64,000 nt of DNA from Straminergon stramineum (GCA_963920665.1 OY987269.1:1490501-1554500); one strand, 5' to 3'. Positions 11,094 through 23,730 are shown, counted from the stretch's first letter. Numbers and translations are program-made. The notes: generated by a model from the sequence alone, not told the origin.

Positions 11094-11965
11094 GAGCAGC
11101 CCCAATCCAGCCGTCTAGAATTTGCCCCGACAAATATAGATCTAACTTTTCAGTCATTGTTTTGGAATTAGAAGTTGAAATTTCTATCGTTGGAAGCACA
11201 TTTGAAAGTATTTTGCATACTAGTACAAGAAAACTTATATTTCGACAGTAGATAATGAAAATAAACCACTTCATAAACTAGCTAAAAGACAAAAAAATTA
11301 TAAGGGAACCAACCCACTTCTGACCACTTAAGCAGATACACATACTACAAGGGAGGTTTCAACAATGGAGAAATTTTTCCCATGAGCAGAAATAGAGTTC
11401 ATAAGGTTTTCATAATTTTTCAGATTTTTTTTCCTCACAAAATAATTACTACGAATTTTTAAGCTGAAGATTCTATTCTACCCATATTGGCCATATAGAC
11501 CTTCCTCTTTTCGACCAAGGGTTGGGTGCAAAATCCAAAAAGGGTTGGGTCCAAATTTGAGAGTCTTGTAGCCAATTATAATGCACCACGAACTGCTCGG
11601 GAACTGTGCCAACATTAACTATTGCTAATCACTTGTTGATTGAAATTACTCCACTCTATGTTGCTAGACTAGGTCTATGATTAGTAAGGGGTCGGCTCCC
11701 TTAAGGGAAGTGGCAATGAACATTTCAAACCAATTAGGAGTGTAAAGTGCATTTTCCAAACACCACTATAATTATTTTCTTTTTGTTAGTTTACAAAGTA
11801 TTTCATTTCCTTTGTCTAGTGTCTAAATTTGAGTTTTTCTTGTACTTATGCAAAATACTTTTGAATGTGCTTTCAACTATGGAAATTTCAACTTCTAAAT
11901 CCAAAAGAATGAAAAGTTAGATCTATATTTAGCAAAACAAATTCTAGACAGGATTGGGGATGTCC
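11094..11965. mobile_element. Long-TIR PIF/Harbinger-type MITE (872 bp)
   Basis: Direct TAA flanks at 11091-11093 and 11966-11968. The arms (about 11094-11290 and 11765-11965) are inverted copies of each other over about 200 bp; the tips read GAGCAGCCCCAATCC and, inverted, GGACATCCCCAATCC. A 3-bp TAA/TTA duplication is the PIF/Harbinger/Tourist signature. No transposase. The left arm lies about 320 bp upstream of the RRM gene ATG. Confidence 0.75.
11304..11700. mobile_element. MITE nested between the arms
   Basis: Ends GGGAACCAACCC and GGGTCGGCTCCC are inverted repeats; TAA precedes and TTA follows. The first 30 bases (through GACCACTTAAG) resemble the 383-bp MITE end (GACCAACCACTTAAG), so the two look like distant relatives. 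It sits between the arms of the 872-bp element. Confidence 0.5.
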
Positions 11966-11968
11966 TAA

Positions 11969-13111
11969 ATCCTGAATAGTCAAAGGGCTAGTTTACAGCA
12001 TGATTAGACCAAGGGATCCCAGGCACTCTAAGACATTGCATTTTGGAGGGTGATATAGAGCTCTGTTTGACATGTTTTGACCTATCCATGCTTGTTTCTC
12101 CAAATATTAGCCAATGCAATGGAGGCACTTGAGAATTATCGTTAAAAAAAAAAGTGTTGAAAAATCCAAATATGTTAGATGTGATCATGTCGCATCAAGG
12201 TTTCTGTATTCACATATTTGTTCAAGTACATACTTTGTGAGACGTGCGCATTGTTGGTTACTTTGCTTCTACAAGAACCTTTCACATAGTTAAGGTAGTA
12301 ATGTGAGACTAATTGTCTCATAACATTAGTTCAATAGGAGTCCGAAAGAACACTTGAAAGATGCAAGAGTCATATTAGACTTCAGATTAGCAAAATGTAT
12401 ACATCTTTATTTTGAGAATACTTCCATGGAGGATACAACTTGTATACATTCCTAAATAAATACTGAATAATAATATGCAAATGCTTATATCAAAAGCTAC
12501 AAATGTGCTAAATAAACCTTGGCATGGTCTTCGTATATCAATTTCCAATGTGCATTGAGGGTTGAACAAGGGTCAAATTCTTTTCTCAATAAACTTACTG
12601 AAACACTCAACCCACTAACAACAATTTTTACAAACCAAGTATGAATGAACATTCAATCAAGCTCTCTCCAACACCCTTAAGTTACTACTACCTCCCACAA
12701 CACCTCCCAACACCATTCCTTTCAAATGATTCGACTTTGAAACTTTAAAAGCTGGGAGCAATCTCAAATTCTAAATGGCTAGTGATTGAGATTTGGTTTG
12801 TAATTTGGAATGATGAATATGTGATTTGGACAACAAGGCTATTCCAAGAAAAATGAACTTGAGTTCTAGAAGTTACTCATTAATGGGGGTTTGGTTAAAA
12901 GAAATTGCAATTTTTTAGGGAGGAAATAAGAAAATTTGAAGGTGATTTGAGTGGTTGGAACTTTAGAGTGGATTAGTAAAACTAATTTGAACTTGGAGTT
13001 TTGATAGGACTAAGGTATGGGACTTTGGGATTTTTACAACTAAATTATGAAGTTGATTGAACTTGATTTGAAGTATCGGACTTGGAAATTTTTTACTACC
13101 CCACTAACTTA
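11969..13111. other. AT-rich intergenic DNA
   Basis: Nothing recognisable; no long frames. Confidence 0.5.
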
Positions 13112-13542
13112 GAGTATCTTCAATGTTGACCCTATGAAAGAGTATTGCAATGGTACACTATGAACCTGTTTCCATGGACATTTTTGGAATGAGGCACATC
13201 CCAAGTGCGGCGATCCAACCTTTCTACGTTACCTAGAATTCAAAAGCAACAAACATCTTGCATGTTGGAACTATTTATGTTGCTAGTCTAAGACACAAAG
13301 ATGGACAATTAGATGGAGGAGTTGCATGTTTGGTGTTTGTCATTATGTTTCTCTTTTAATACAATTGTTGACTTGCTTACTGCGCTTTGTATAAAATCAG
13401 AAACTATCATGCTAGAGCCAAAAATTTGATGTGCCCTTTAAAGTAATGAGCTTGATACATGTCCTATTGGGGAACTATTTTTTTGGTTTGCCATTGTTCT
13501 TATCATTACTATTTTAGTGTCTAGTTTCAATTGAAGATGCTC
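13112..13542. mobile_element. Tourist-like MITE (431 bp)
   Basis: Inverted tips GAGTATCTTCAATG and CAATTGAAGATGCTC, flanked on both sides by TTA (13109-13111 and 13543-13545). The tip resembles that of the 872-bp element (GAGCANCNNCAAT), suggesting one PIF/Harbinger group. No coding capacity. Confidence 0.65.
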
Positions 13543-13545
13543 TTA

Positions 13546-16500
13546 AGGCCTCAGCTAGATATTGTTGTTTGAACAAAAATTTAGACCAACAATACTAGGT
13601 ATAACAAAACTTGGTGTCAAATGGCCTAAGACTAATCTTGTTTGAAGCTTGACTTTGCCTTGCACCCACACACCGAATTTCTTCTTCCAATTCATCTTGA
13701 CACTTTAGTTCTTCTTTCTAAAAGTCATTATTCCCAGTCTATGTAGCAAGAGACCCTCCTCCACAAAAATGGCCACCATTGTCTCAATTTTCTACTAAAT
13801 GGCCTAAGACTAGGCTTGTTGAAAGTGTAACTTGGACTTGCATTTGCTAACCAAATTTCATCCTCAAATTCATTTTGATGCTCCTAATCTCTTTCAAAGT
13901 AGTCCTTTCCATTCTCACCTCCAAGAAACTACTCTAAACCTTAACCTAAATCTTTCCAATAAGTAAGTAATAAATCTATTTGATAAATTTGTGAAGTAAT
14001 ATTTGTAGATAGTGCCTTAGTTCCAATTTGTAATCATTTTAAAAGTTTTGTAGTAGTTCACTTGATTGGACATTGTATTTGTCAATTTTGGTTGTATTTT
14101 AGGTGAGTTAGGCTACTTTCATCCAAATCTAGTTTAGTCTGCCAAATTAGATTAGTATTGCCAAGTAGGAGGAGGCAAAATACTATAGTGAGTGCTTGAT
14201 CAAATATATATATACACACACACACAGACACACAGATATATATATATATATGATTATATCTAATGTGGTAGAGTTTCCACATTCCCCTTGGTCTTGAAAT
14301 TCATGGTCTTCTAGACGCCTAAAGAAAATCTAATGTCAAACTTCATCTTACCTAAGTCACCTTCACTTCTACTACTTTATTGTTTTTTCCTCATTTTAGA
14401 GTGTCTATGATAGTCTTAGTGTCCTCATAATTGTTCTAACTTTATAAATTAGTTTTGTATTTTTTGAATTTGCATTTATGATTGATTATTTATTTCTAAT
14501 GCAATTTCCTACTCTTAGTATTTTACTTCCAATTTGTCCACATTTAACTATTTGCCTAATTTAATAAATTTCCAATTCTCACTTTTTGTCTTTTTGATTT
14601 AAAAGTCCGAATTTTTCCCTGTGACTTCCTCATCATTTTTGCATAATTCCATTTCCTAGAATTCACACTAGATTTATAGATTTTCCATTGCTACTTATCA
14701 AAAAAGTTCTTAGTTCATGATTATAGATTAAATTCTTCAACTAATAGTTCCTAACTTGCACTTTCATCTAAATTGTCTAAATTTCCTTAATTCTAAAATG
14801 TAATTGTGAGTCAATGAAGTGGCTCACATTGTGTCAAAATTTTAGAAAGACACCTTCAAAATTGACTTTGTAAGAACCTAACCAAACCTCCAAATTGCAT
14901 ATAGAACAACCAAATCTCCTTAAGAGGTTAAATATTTTAGAGAATGGAATTGTAAAATAGTAAGGTAGTAAATTGTTTTTGTTATGAGTTTGCCAGTGAC
15001 GTTTTATGGGGGGTTTTCCATTTTCTTTTGTCTTAACTTTTACAATTAGACTTTTACTTTATACTCATAGTCACTAGTATGCCTTGTGTCATTGACACAA
15101 TGATTACAAGGTTGTTTATAAATGCCAATGCTAGACTAAATGTCTTGTCATATCCATTTATTTTGTAGCAAATCATCCATAGCATTGACAATTAATATTA
15201 GGTGTGCTATAAATTGTGTTTTATACTTTTTCTTTTAAAAAAAATGACATACGAAAATAATGTGCCAACTAATTTAAAAGTAAAAGAAATAAAATAGAAG
15301 TAAAAGTAAAGGATCCACATGATGTCACAAACCACCTATGTGTTCTTTAGTCCATGAGCCTATAGGCCCAATAGCCTTATCACAATCAATTTCCAAATTT
15401 TTGTTTTTGAAAAGAATTTCAAACTTTAATATACGTCCCTCCGTCAATCTAAACACCATGGAACTTGATTTGTGTACAACACTCTCCCCGAGGGCTTTCC
15501 AACAATATCAAAGGCCCCCATCAATCCATTGGTTAGGGAAATCCCAATGGCATAATCTCTCCTTGAAAACGATTTTCTAATTTATGGTATAATAAAACTT
15601 GGAAACTCAATATCTCTGGCCCCATGAGTTGGAATGGTGAAAAACATAGTTTGTGCACACACACTCCCTAAGGGTGGCCCCGGTGGCCCAATGGTTTAGG
15701 AGATTTTGGTGTATGTCACAAAACAAACAAAACAAATGTCTATGTTAATAGTATAGATTTCAAGGTTTGTGTTTCCAACATGGCTCTAACTACTTATTGA
15801 TAGTGAGGGCTACAATTATTATTGGACAAATAACATTGTATTGATTGTACAACACAAGGAAACCCTACTATTGAAGCACTTACTTGAGGATCACAACTTC
15901 TTCAATTTATCCTTGAAATGTAGTAGATGACAACAAGAGTTCAACAAATGACTTTAAGAGAAATTGTAGAAATGAAGAATGTCCCAAATGTGATCATTTT
16001 GTGTGACTTCCACTGCAATAGGCTTTGTCCCTCTAGAGTCAAAATGGGGAAATTTTATTAGAATGGCATAAGAAATCTGGCATTTTTTCATACAATTCCC
16101 TCTTTAGACCTAAAGTCTAGGACTAGTATAGATTTCAGACCACATGATCTAAACTGAAAAGTGCTAAGTTGGTGGAATACCGGAATTTTCACCAAATATC
16201 CGTTCAGACTTCAGAGTGAACAAAATGATTTCCTACCAAGAGTGAAAATCCAGTGGTTTGGAGTTAGCCATGTGGACGCCTTTGAAGTCACTTATTGCAA
16301 GATGGTCATTACAAAATGGTCTCCACATTACTGAAGCCATGGTGGGGTTCCAAATTTCTGTTTGGTGATTTCTTTTGTCATAGGACAAGCCTTTGTTTCG
16401 TCCTCCTATGACCATTTTCATAAATGGACAAAATCAGTTTATCATCTTAGCACAGCAATGAGACATGACTTCCCCGTAACTTGTTTCACTCTCTGTACGA

Positions 16501-17073
16501 TCAGTCTACATGAGTTGATAATATTTTCGAATACGATTCGTTATGATTCATTGAATTTGATGACGCTGTCGAGGATCACCAACTAAATCTGTTAAACTTA
16601 ATTGCCCGTCGGAATGACATGAAATGCTTTTGTTTTCCAGTTCTGCACTCAGAAATCAAGTATTGTTTACAGCAATCAGAGCTTGATTCCTACACAAACT
16701 TCACTTGCACGTGATAGAGACGGAGGCCTGCGTGTGCTGGTATTCTAGATTCTTAGGACGTTCGAATCCCACTCCAGGTCGCTTATAGGACGACCCCATA
16801 ATACTGTGCATCTTCTGTGTTTCGGTTCGTCTACAAATATATACCGAACGAATTGGCATGGATTCCATGTAGCAAAAACAAAGTTGAACCAGACTTCAAA
16901 TGCCGTCTAGAGAACGAATTGGCATGGATTCCATGTGGGCCAAAGAGGGGGTTACAAGGAGAGGTTCCCAACAAAATGAAGATGACTTTTCAAATTGATT
17001 CCTCTGGAATAAATCATGGGGTGCAAGCACGAGGAATTAAAGGCAGGTCCGAGTCTGGCTGTCTGGCTTTAAA
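13546..17073. other. AT-rich intergenic DNA
   Basis: No gene recognised. A compound (TA)n/(CA)n microsatellite lies at about 14205-14251. A 25-bp direct repeat beginning GAACGAATTGGCATGG occurs at 16845 and 16911 within a short open frame (16817-17077) that shows no family. A GTTCGAATCCC at 16771 looks like a tRNA T-loop, but no tRNA fold is present. Confidence 0.45.
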
Positions 17074-17412
17074 TTAGGAAGTGGCAGCCGTGGAGGGGAG
17101 TCCTGCGTAGGCAAGCTGCACGCCATTGACAACCATGGTGAGGCCTTGCTCGGCGCCGTCCACGGGCTTCTCCAGTTCGAAGTGCCACGAGCAGAAGCAG
17201 CACGGCTTGCTGTCGAAGCTGCCGCCGCTCCAGGAGTTGATGGGGCCCTGCATACTCACCTTGCTGGTCCCCGTCTCCCGCCCGTAGAAGAAGGTGCCTT
17301 CGCCGAACAACACGAACGTCACGGTGGCGCCCTCGCTGTTCAAGCCGCGCCAAGTGCCCACCGCACCTTGAAACTCCGGCGGCGGAGGGGTCTTAGAGCA
17401 GTTGCACCCCAT
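17074..17412 (-). CDS. Small predicted N-myristoylated/palmitoylated protein
   Basis: Single exon, 112 aa, GC-rich and unlike its AT-rich surroundings. It starts MGCNCSKTPPPP: Gly2 with Ser6 fits an N-myristoylation site, and Cys3/Cys5 are next to it for S-acylation, so I infer membrane anchoring. The rest (about 15-105) alternates hydrophobic residues with Gly/Thr (GTWRGL, ATVTFVLFGEGTFFYGRE, FDSKPCCFCSW, GLTMVVNGVQLAYAG), suggesting a small beta-rich fold. I do not recognise the family. It is divergent from CAS, with about 1.6 kb between the start codons. A plus-strand frame of 110 aa overlaps but lacks comparable features. Confidence 0.7.
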   Translation of the reverse strand: MGCNCSKTPPPPEFQGAVGTWRGLNSEGATVTFVLFGEGTFFYGRETGTSKVSMQGPINSWSGGSFDSKPCCFCSWHFELEKPVDGAEQGLTMVVNGVQLAYAGLPSTAATS

Positions 17413-17458
17413 GCTAGCTCACCCAATAGTCGACCACTCACTCAGGCCTGTCACCCAG

Positions 17459-17583
17459 ACGCCAGTGCAAAAGCATAATAAGCAAACTCAGTCCCCGTAC
17501 ATTCTGCAACCACACGTAGTCTCGTACCCATGCGCCAGTGCAAATGCTTAATCACACTCAGTCCACGTACACTCGGCAACCGA
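17459..17583. repeat. Imperfect tandem repeat upstream of the small gene
   Basis: Two about 52-bp units, at about 17459 and 17531, share GCCAGTGCAAA, ACTCAGTCC, CGTACA and GCAACC. They lie 50-170 bp upstream of the small gene's ATG, so are probably in its leader or promoter. Confidence 0.6.
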
Positions 17584-17834
17584 GTGGAATCTAGAATCCA
17601 TGAGTTGGAATCGATTCACTTCCCTTGCAAGCTGATCGAAGTTCTGAAATGACTGTCGATGTCCCAGCTATGGATTTGGATCTGCACGGCACGCACTGGA
17701 AGGGAGTCGGCGGTGGGAAGGAAGCGGAAGCGGCCGCAGACAATGCAGCACGACAGAGATCGAGACCGTCAACTTTCTCTAGCTATTCTTTGATCTAAAC
17801 TGGTGGCATCTCACCCTCAAAACATTCCGTTTTG

Positions 17835-17845
17835 TTTATATATAA
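17835..17845 (-). promoter_or_regulatory. Possible TATA box
   Basis: TTTATATATAA reads as TATATAAA on the minus strand, about 425 bp upstream of the small gene's ATG. It also reads as a TATA-like motif on plus. Direction is uncertain. Confidence 0.25.
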
Positions 17846-18543
17846 GCTAGTTCTTTCGAAAGACAGCCTGGCAAGGCAACTTTCGATGGCTTTGCAAGCA
17901 AGCAAATTTGAAAATGGTCTCGCCGAAGACATTTGACCAAGATGTGCAACACGGAGACGCATGAACTGTACCAAGGCAACACAATCTCTAGCACTGCTCC
18001 TTAGACAGGCAATCAGTGACTGTGAACGAAGTGTCTAATTCGACGCATTGATGCGTAGCCTTACCTCAGTCGCTCGTGGCGGTGTCTCGAATTTTGAAGC
18101 TGGTGGGTACACTGTTGGAATAGAGCAAGCTCGGTCGACAGTAGTGGCGATCGCAATATTCTTGGGCAGGCAGGACTCTGAGCACATGGGGTTACTGTAC
18201 CGATCGTTCCGCACGCTTATAGTGGTTGCCATTGCAAGTTGCAGCCCACCAGCTGCCGTCTGTTCCATTTCGGAGGTGAAGACGACGAGTGATCGAAGGT
18301 ATCTCGCTGGTGGGCATTTAAGCGCCGACGATGATGCCGGATTTGTCATTCGTTGCAGATTCCGCTATACTTTGATCCCGGACCCCACACCGACTTTAGC
18401 CACACTAAATACACTATATCCTCGCAGTAAAGCGTAAAGTTATTACACGGGCAGCCTGGTTTACGTTGACAGGTTCCTCTGTAACTTAATTTATTCGTCA
18501 AGCTCATGCTGCAGAAGCCGCTGGCTGGATGTGGATACTCCTG
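17846..18543. other. Intergenic DNA between the small gene and CAS
   Basis: GC content is closer to genic. Overlapping frames on plus (18048-18437, 129 aa) and minus (18349-18035, 104 aa) show no family I recognise. Confidence 0.35.
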
Positions 18544-18553
18544 GCCACGTGGC
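18544..18553. promoter_or_regulatory. Perfect G-box (GCCACGTGGC)
   Basis: Palindromic GCCACGTGGC about 485 bp upstream of the CAS ATG. G-boxes bind bZIP/bHLH (PIF, HY5-type) factors and are common in light-regulated chloroplast-protein genes. Confidence 0.5.
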
Positions 18554-19036
18554 GTTGTTTCACAGGTTCACTAAATTTTGTGAATTCTTGTTACAGTGAG
18601 GGCATCTAGAAGCTGTTGATTGATGAGTGCATCCACCACGAATTCGATCTCCAATCATCGACCACAATCTCGAGACTGGGTGGTGGTGTAGTACCGGTAG
18701 TACAGTAGTGATCCTGTACCGTCAGCTCAGAATCGGCTTTGGTTTGGTAATAACTTTTTTGTTCAATTCTCTTGCCCTGATTGTTGAGTGCTTCGGAGCT
18801 CTGTCAAGGTTCGCGAACGTTGAGCTCGTCCCTCGCAATGCCGGGTTTTTCCTCGGCTAGTGTTCTTTTGAATAGATTAGATGTGCTGTGGTTGCGTGAG
18901 GAGATTCCCTCGGTGCCGTGGGTTGCATGGTTTGACGATTTGTCTTCGGGTACGTGTGCATTGAACTGCAGAATTGCGAACTGGGCGAAGCTCTTCAGCG
19001 GCTCTCTCTCAGTCTCGCGAGGGGGAAGAGACCGAA

Positions 19037-21781
19037 ATGGCGCAAGCAATGAGGGCGATGCAGGTGACCGCCATGAATGGCGCATTGGCAGGCAACCTTG
19101 ACACTTCCGTGTCCTTCAGAATCTCGAAGAAGCTTCCGAAAGCACCTCTCCCCGCTCTGTCAAGCAGAGTTAGAGCCTCCTTGAAGGACGAGCTTACAGT
19201 TGCGGCGCCTGCGACCATCACCTCCCTTGTTGTAGTGGCCGATGCCGGTGCAGCGAACGCTCTCACGGCTACAAACATCACGGGCACTTTGTCGAAGGTG
19301 AGAAAGCTCCTCAGTGAAGTTGTCGCTGCCTATCTCTTTTTTCAATTAAGGCTTAAAGTTCCCTTCTAGTGCTACTTGTGGGAATGCCTGCTCTGTATAG
19401 TGAGGAAACAGCCCAGGTTAGGGTTTCATGATTGGTGAAGAAAATTCAAGATGCGGCTAGACTCAATCAGCGAGAATTCAATTTGAATCTGTTACTTTAA
19501 TGTAGATGCTCCGGAAGAATCCAATCTCAAATGTTTTGAGTAATCCCTGCACATTGCCCTTGGAAATTGGGTTGGAGATTTCAGGTTCAAACAGTAGCAG
19601 GGGACGCCTTTGGCATAGCCAAGAATGTGTTTCAGCAAGTATTCTCTACTGTGAAACCTGCTGTGGATGTTGCTACACCATACGTTCAGCAGTCTGCTGA
19701 CTACGCATACAAAACCGTATTCCCTATTGCAACTGATCTGGAGAGGCAGGCGGAGAAAGCTCTCCAGAACAATGGTGTCGACACCAAGCCTGTCCTGGAT
19801 GCTGCCAAGGTAACGCAAAACACCCATAAAACAATCCCTTCGATTGTCTTGATACTTCATTTCTAAATTAATTGTTCTACTGCCCTATGTTGCCTGTCCT
19901 CACGAATCACGACTCGGGTAATCGGAATCGAAGACTTCTATGCAGCGCTGATCTAATTCAGTTAAGTTTGGTGTGGCATGTGATTTGTGATTCTGAACAC
20001 TTGTGTACTGACCTAATTTTTAAAACTTATGGTCTCTCGCAGACAGCTGTGACTGTCGCAGGCGAGGCAGCCGGACAAGCTGAGAAGTACATAGAAGGTG
20101 CTCAGCCAACGATTTCAAGCACTCTTGAAAACATTGTGTCCTCAGATCCTCTCGTTTTAGCCACGGGAGCCGGAGCCTTGCTCATTCTGTATTTCTTAGC
20201 CCCTTCTCTACTTTCAAGTGTGGCCTACTCGTTTCGGGGATTCAAGGGTAAGTTCTCCATAGCCATAGTCGCAGTAAAATCTGTGATTTGGTCACGAACA
20301 CTTTGTTTGACAGACCTATATCCCGAATTTAGGAATTCCCATGTCTTGTAGATGAGGACAGATAGATGCTGACATATTTTTCAGTATCAAAAAAACTGAG
20401 ATTGAAACTTCAAATTGTACGCAGAGGATATGTGAGGGTGTTGTTTTGTTGGTCAGTTTAGTACGTCTTTGACATGTTGGTGGAACATACAGGTGAGCTC
20501 ACAGCACTCCAGGCACTAGACCTTCTGTCAAAGGAAGACTACACTCTCGTTGACGTGAGAAGTGACAAGGAGAAGGCCAAGTCTGGTCTCCCAAGTCTGC
20601 CAAGGAATGCCAAGAACAAGTTCGTCCCTATGCCGTGAGTTTGCTTATCCCTTACTTTGAACATTTTGATAAATGTCACCGAAAAGTGTAGAAGTTGCCC
20701 CCTCACATGTCTGTTTCGTGTAAATTCTGATTCTTTTTGGCGTTTGAGTTTTGGCTGGAGACAGAATTGAGGAGGTGACAGGGAAGGTGCGGGGGCAACT
20801 ACGCAACATTCGCCAGGTCGAAGCGGAGATTACTGCCATCAAAATTGCATCCTTGAAAAGAATCAACAAGGGCTCCAGGCTCGTCATTATAGATTCGTGA
20901 GCCTCGTCTCCTTGCATCTTGCTCTTGGAGCATTCCTATTCCGTGAACTTATGACTTTTTCGAAGGACTCTCTGTTGGACAATTATGAATACCAATTAGT
21001 TGGGTGTCTCCAACACTAGCACATTCATGCAGCAGAATTTTAGCAGAGTTTCATTCAATTGTTCTGACTCCATGTGTTCATGACTGGCAGGAACGGACAG
21101 ACCTCCAAGGTTATAGCTAAGTCGCTGTCCGCATTAGGTTTCAACAACACTTGGGTAATTACTGATGGGTTTGATGGAAGAAAGGGCTGGATTCAAAGCA
21201 AGCTTGGCACAGAATCCTCAAACTCTTCCTTCGCTGAAATCCTCTCTCCCTCTCGCATCATCCCTGCAGGTACAACATTTTTACCCGCTGGAAGAGATTA
21301 ATTTCCTAGCTGAGTTCTTTGAAATATATGCAAGAACTCGCATTCTTAAAGAACATTCTTGAGAAGCAATCGCTTGAGAAGCTAGTTGAAAGTCTGTTAG
21401 ATTCAGACCGTATTTATGAGTGAATATTAGCTTCATTGGCAGGGGTTCCCTTTTGTAGGATGGATCTCAGTGGAGCATCTTAAGCCTTAGAGACAGTCTC
21501 ATTCATGTTAAGTGAGTTTGTTTAATAGATTTAAGAAAAAATTTCGATCTGAAATGTCAGATTTCCTTGAATCAAGGCCGACATTTGTAATTTGTTTTCT
21601 GCTGATTCATGTATATTACAGAATCCTTGATACAGTATCGGTTAGCCCGAGATTTGAAATGCTGTTCCTGATTTCATGCCGTGCAGGCACAAAGAGATTT
21701 TTTTCCAACTCTGGAAACAATGGCGTAGTGGATGTGGGTACCTCAGGCATCAAACTCCTTCCAGGATCATTTGATGAGTAA
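19037..21781 (+). CDS. CAS: Chloroplast calcium-sensing receptor CAS
   Basis: Seven exons: 19037-19297, 19585-19809, 20043-20247, 20493-20634, 20765-20896, 21091-21269, 21687-21781; all GT-AG; 412 aa (Arabidopsis CAS is slightly shorter). The protein has a Ser/Ala/Arg-rich transit peptide (about 1-50), a lumenal-type N-terminal half with repeated Ala/Val/Gln-rich helices (about 88-195), one membrane span (about 198-222, PLVLATGAGALLILYFLAPS) and a rhodanese-like domain (about 232-365, LVDVRS). The active-site loop reads IIDSNGQTSK, with no cysteine, so it is not an active sulfurtransferase. The tail ..ILSPSRIIPAGTKRF matches the CAS C-terminus, which in the family is phosphorylated. CAS is a thylakoid protein needed for calcium-dependent stomatal and photoacclimation signalling. 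Identification rests on this order and the C-terminal block. Confidence 0.93.
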
Positions 21782-21906
21782 GCCATTTTTATAGCCTAGA
21801 TATTGCTTTCTCACTCGCAGTTAGTAGATGTCTCGTCAGATATGATTATCATTACTGCAACATTTTTGTGGCAAGATTTTGAGGTTTTCCTGGAGATTTT
21901 GTTTTC

Positions 21907-21912
21907 AATAAA
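21907..21912 (+). terminator. AATAAA polyadenylation signal of CAS
   Basis: AATAAA 126 nt after the CAS stop codon, in T-rich sequence. Confidence 0.4.
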
Positions 21913-22384
21913 TTATTTGTTATTCGTGGCAAACGAATGTTTTGGAGCGTCTAGTTGGCACTTGCAGTGTCGAACGTACAGCAAATTGCCTTGACACGCG
22001 GTGTTTAACGACGTGGATATGGTCACCAGAGTTAGGCTGGTTCTTCACTAGAGTGATTGAATTATTATTTTTATTTGATGAATGCCTTTCCCAGGTGTAT
22101 TTAAGAACTTCCAAGAATGTCATCACTGGTTCAAGAGGGTATTGAAAATAAGCAGTGTCAAGTAAAAGTAATGGAGATCGATTAGCAATGCACTCTGTAT
22201 GTTACCCCGAAATCAGCGTTTCAATTTTCCAAAAGTTCATTCTCATGAATCCAAAGTTTTTGCATATCTTTATATTTTTCATTGTACTCTATAATTTGTT
22301 ACTGAAGAACATATCTTCTAAACCCTACATAACATTGTGTACCAATGAGGCTTGGTCCCTTTTGCATCCTTGAAAAGCAAAATT

Positions 22385-23314
22385 TTAACCCCGAAAGGAC
22401 CATCATGTATTTTTTGGCTACATAGCAATTTTGGGCAAGTACATGTGACTGGAGATTTCTATATTTTTGGCCCAAATTTTAAAAGAAGGTGGGACAAGAA
22501 ATATCTTTCATATGCACTAAATTTCATGACATTTGGAAATATGAGTCAAAAGTTATGGCCTAATATATTACTTTTTTTGTAAATGGGCAATCAAGGTAGA
22601 TTAGAAAAAGTCTTTTTTTTCAAAAACAAAAATTTGAAATTGGTTTTCTAGAGTTATACATACGTGGAAAACTTTGAATCATTCCATTTCGATCAATGAG
22701 TCAAAAGTTATGAAGATTTTTGTTTGCGGGCAAATATGGATTCTTTACTCTAAAATAAGCTTTAAAGTCCTTTATCTTACTCAATTTTCAATCTTTTTGG
22801 AAGATAATAAAATCATAGGATGTAGATTATTCATTACAACATTGCAACCATTGGGATTGTCATTTTTCAATTCCATAATTAAATTCTTCATAATTTAGTA
22901 TTTTGAATCATTCTCTACTATTGTCTACTTACTATTTTTTTCCTATATGTTGTACAATTCCAAATGATCTAAAATTTTTCAAGCATGTGGTCAACTTGTC
23001 TAGGAAAAAGAATCCAAAGAAGCACCACCATTTGGGACATTTTTTCATAGAAAAGTGAGCTTGTAAAGTGCTGCTGCCCTATTTTTTGCAAGGCCAAAAA
23101 AATGATTTCAATGAATTTGAATGCTTATATCTTGCAATCCACGAGTTGGAAATTTTTAAAAATTTTACCACATATTCTCAAGTCAACATAGTACAAAATC
23201 CTATGGTTGCATGTGTCAAATTAAAAAAAAATTCAAAACTTTGGTACTTGTACAAAAAATGGCAGTTTTGGAGCATTTTCAGTGAAAAGATAGTCATGGA
23301 ACTTTGGAGGTTGA
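22385..23314. mobile_element. TTAA-bounded element, copy A (about 930 bp)
   Basis: Starts TTAACCCCGAAAGGACC and ends GGAACTTTGGAGGTTGA, a mutated inverse of the start (the final TTAA has become TTGA). It aligns over its whole length with 39754-40686. No transposase; short frames only. Confidence 0.8.
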
Positions 23315-23730
23315 TGTGAACAAAATTTTCTTATATGGCTCCTTTGCCAACTCCAGTCCTTTAAATTAACTAATAAGTCCTTCCCAAGCATGTAGGGAGG
23401 CATAATACCTTCCCAAGCCTATTGCTCATTTATATAATGTTGTACTACTTCAACCCTTGACAAATGAGAGAAAAGGTAATAGTAGATGAAATTGCACTTA
23501 TCCAAAAGACATAGGAATTTATTATGATCATTTGAAGTGTAGTGCTTTAGGAGCCTAGAAGCATGAGTAATTACTAAAACAATAAGCAAATGAAAGAATC
23601 CATAATGGTCATTTCACTCATCTCTTGTAGCTAAAATATTTAGATCATAATGTTAAGACTTGATTGTAGTCAAACTTTAGTTCTAATCTAGAAGTTTGTG
23701 CAACATTAGAGTTATCCTTTAAAGTCACAT

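Noticed and set aside
16740..16800. Possible tRNA (GTTCGAATCCC T-loop)
   Set aside because: No matching acceptor stem, D-arm or anticodon arm.
18035..18437. Overlapping 129-aa plus and 104-aa minus ORFs
   Set aside because: No recognisable domain and no support for either frame; left as intergenic.
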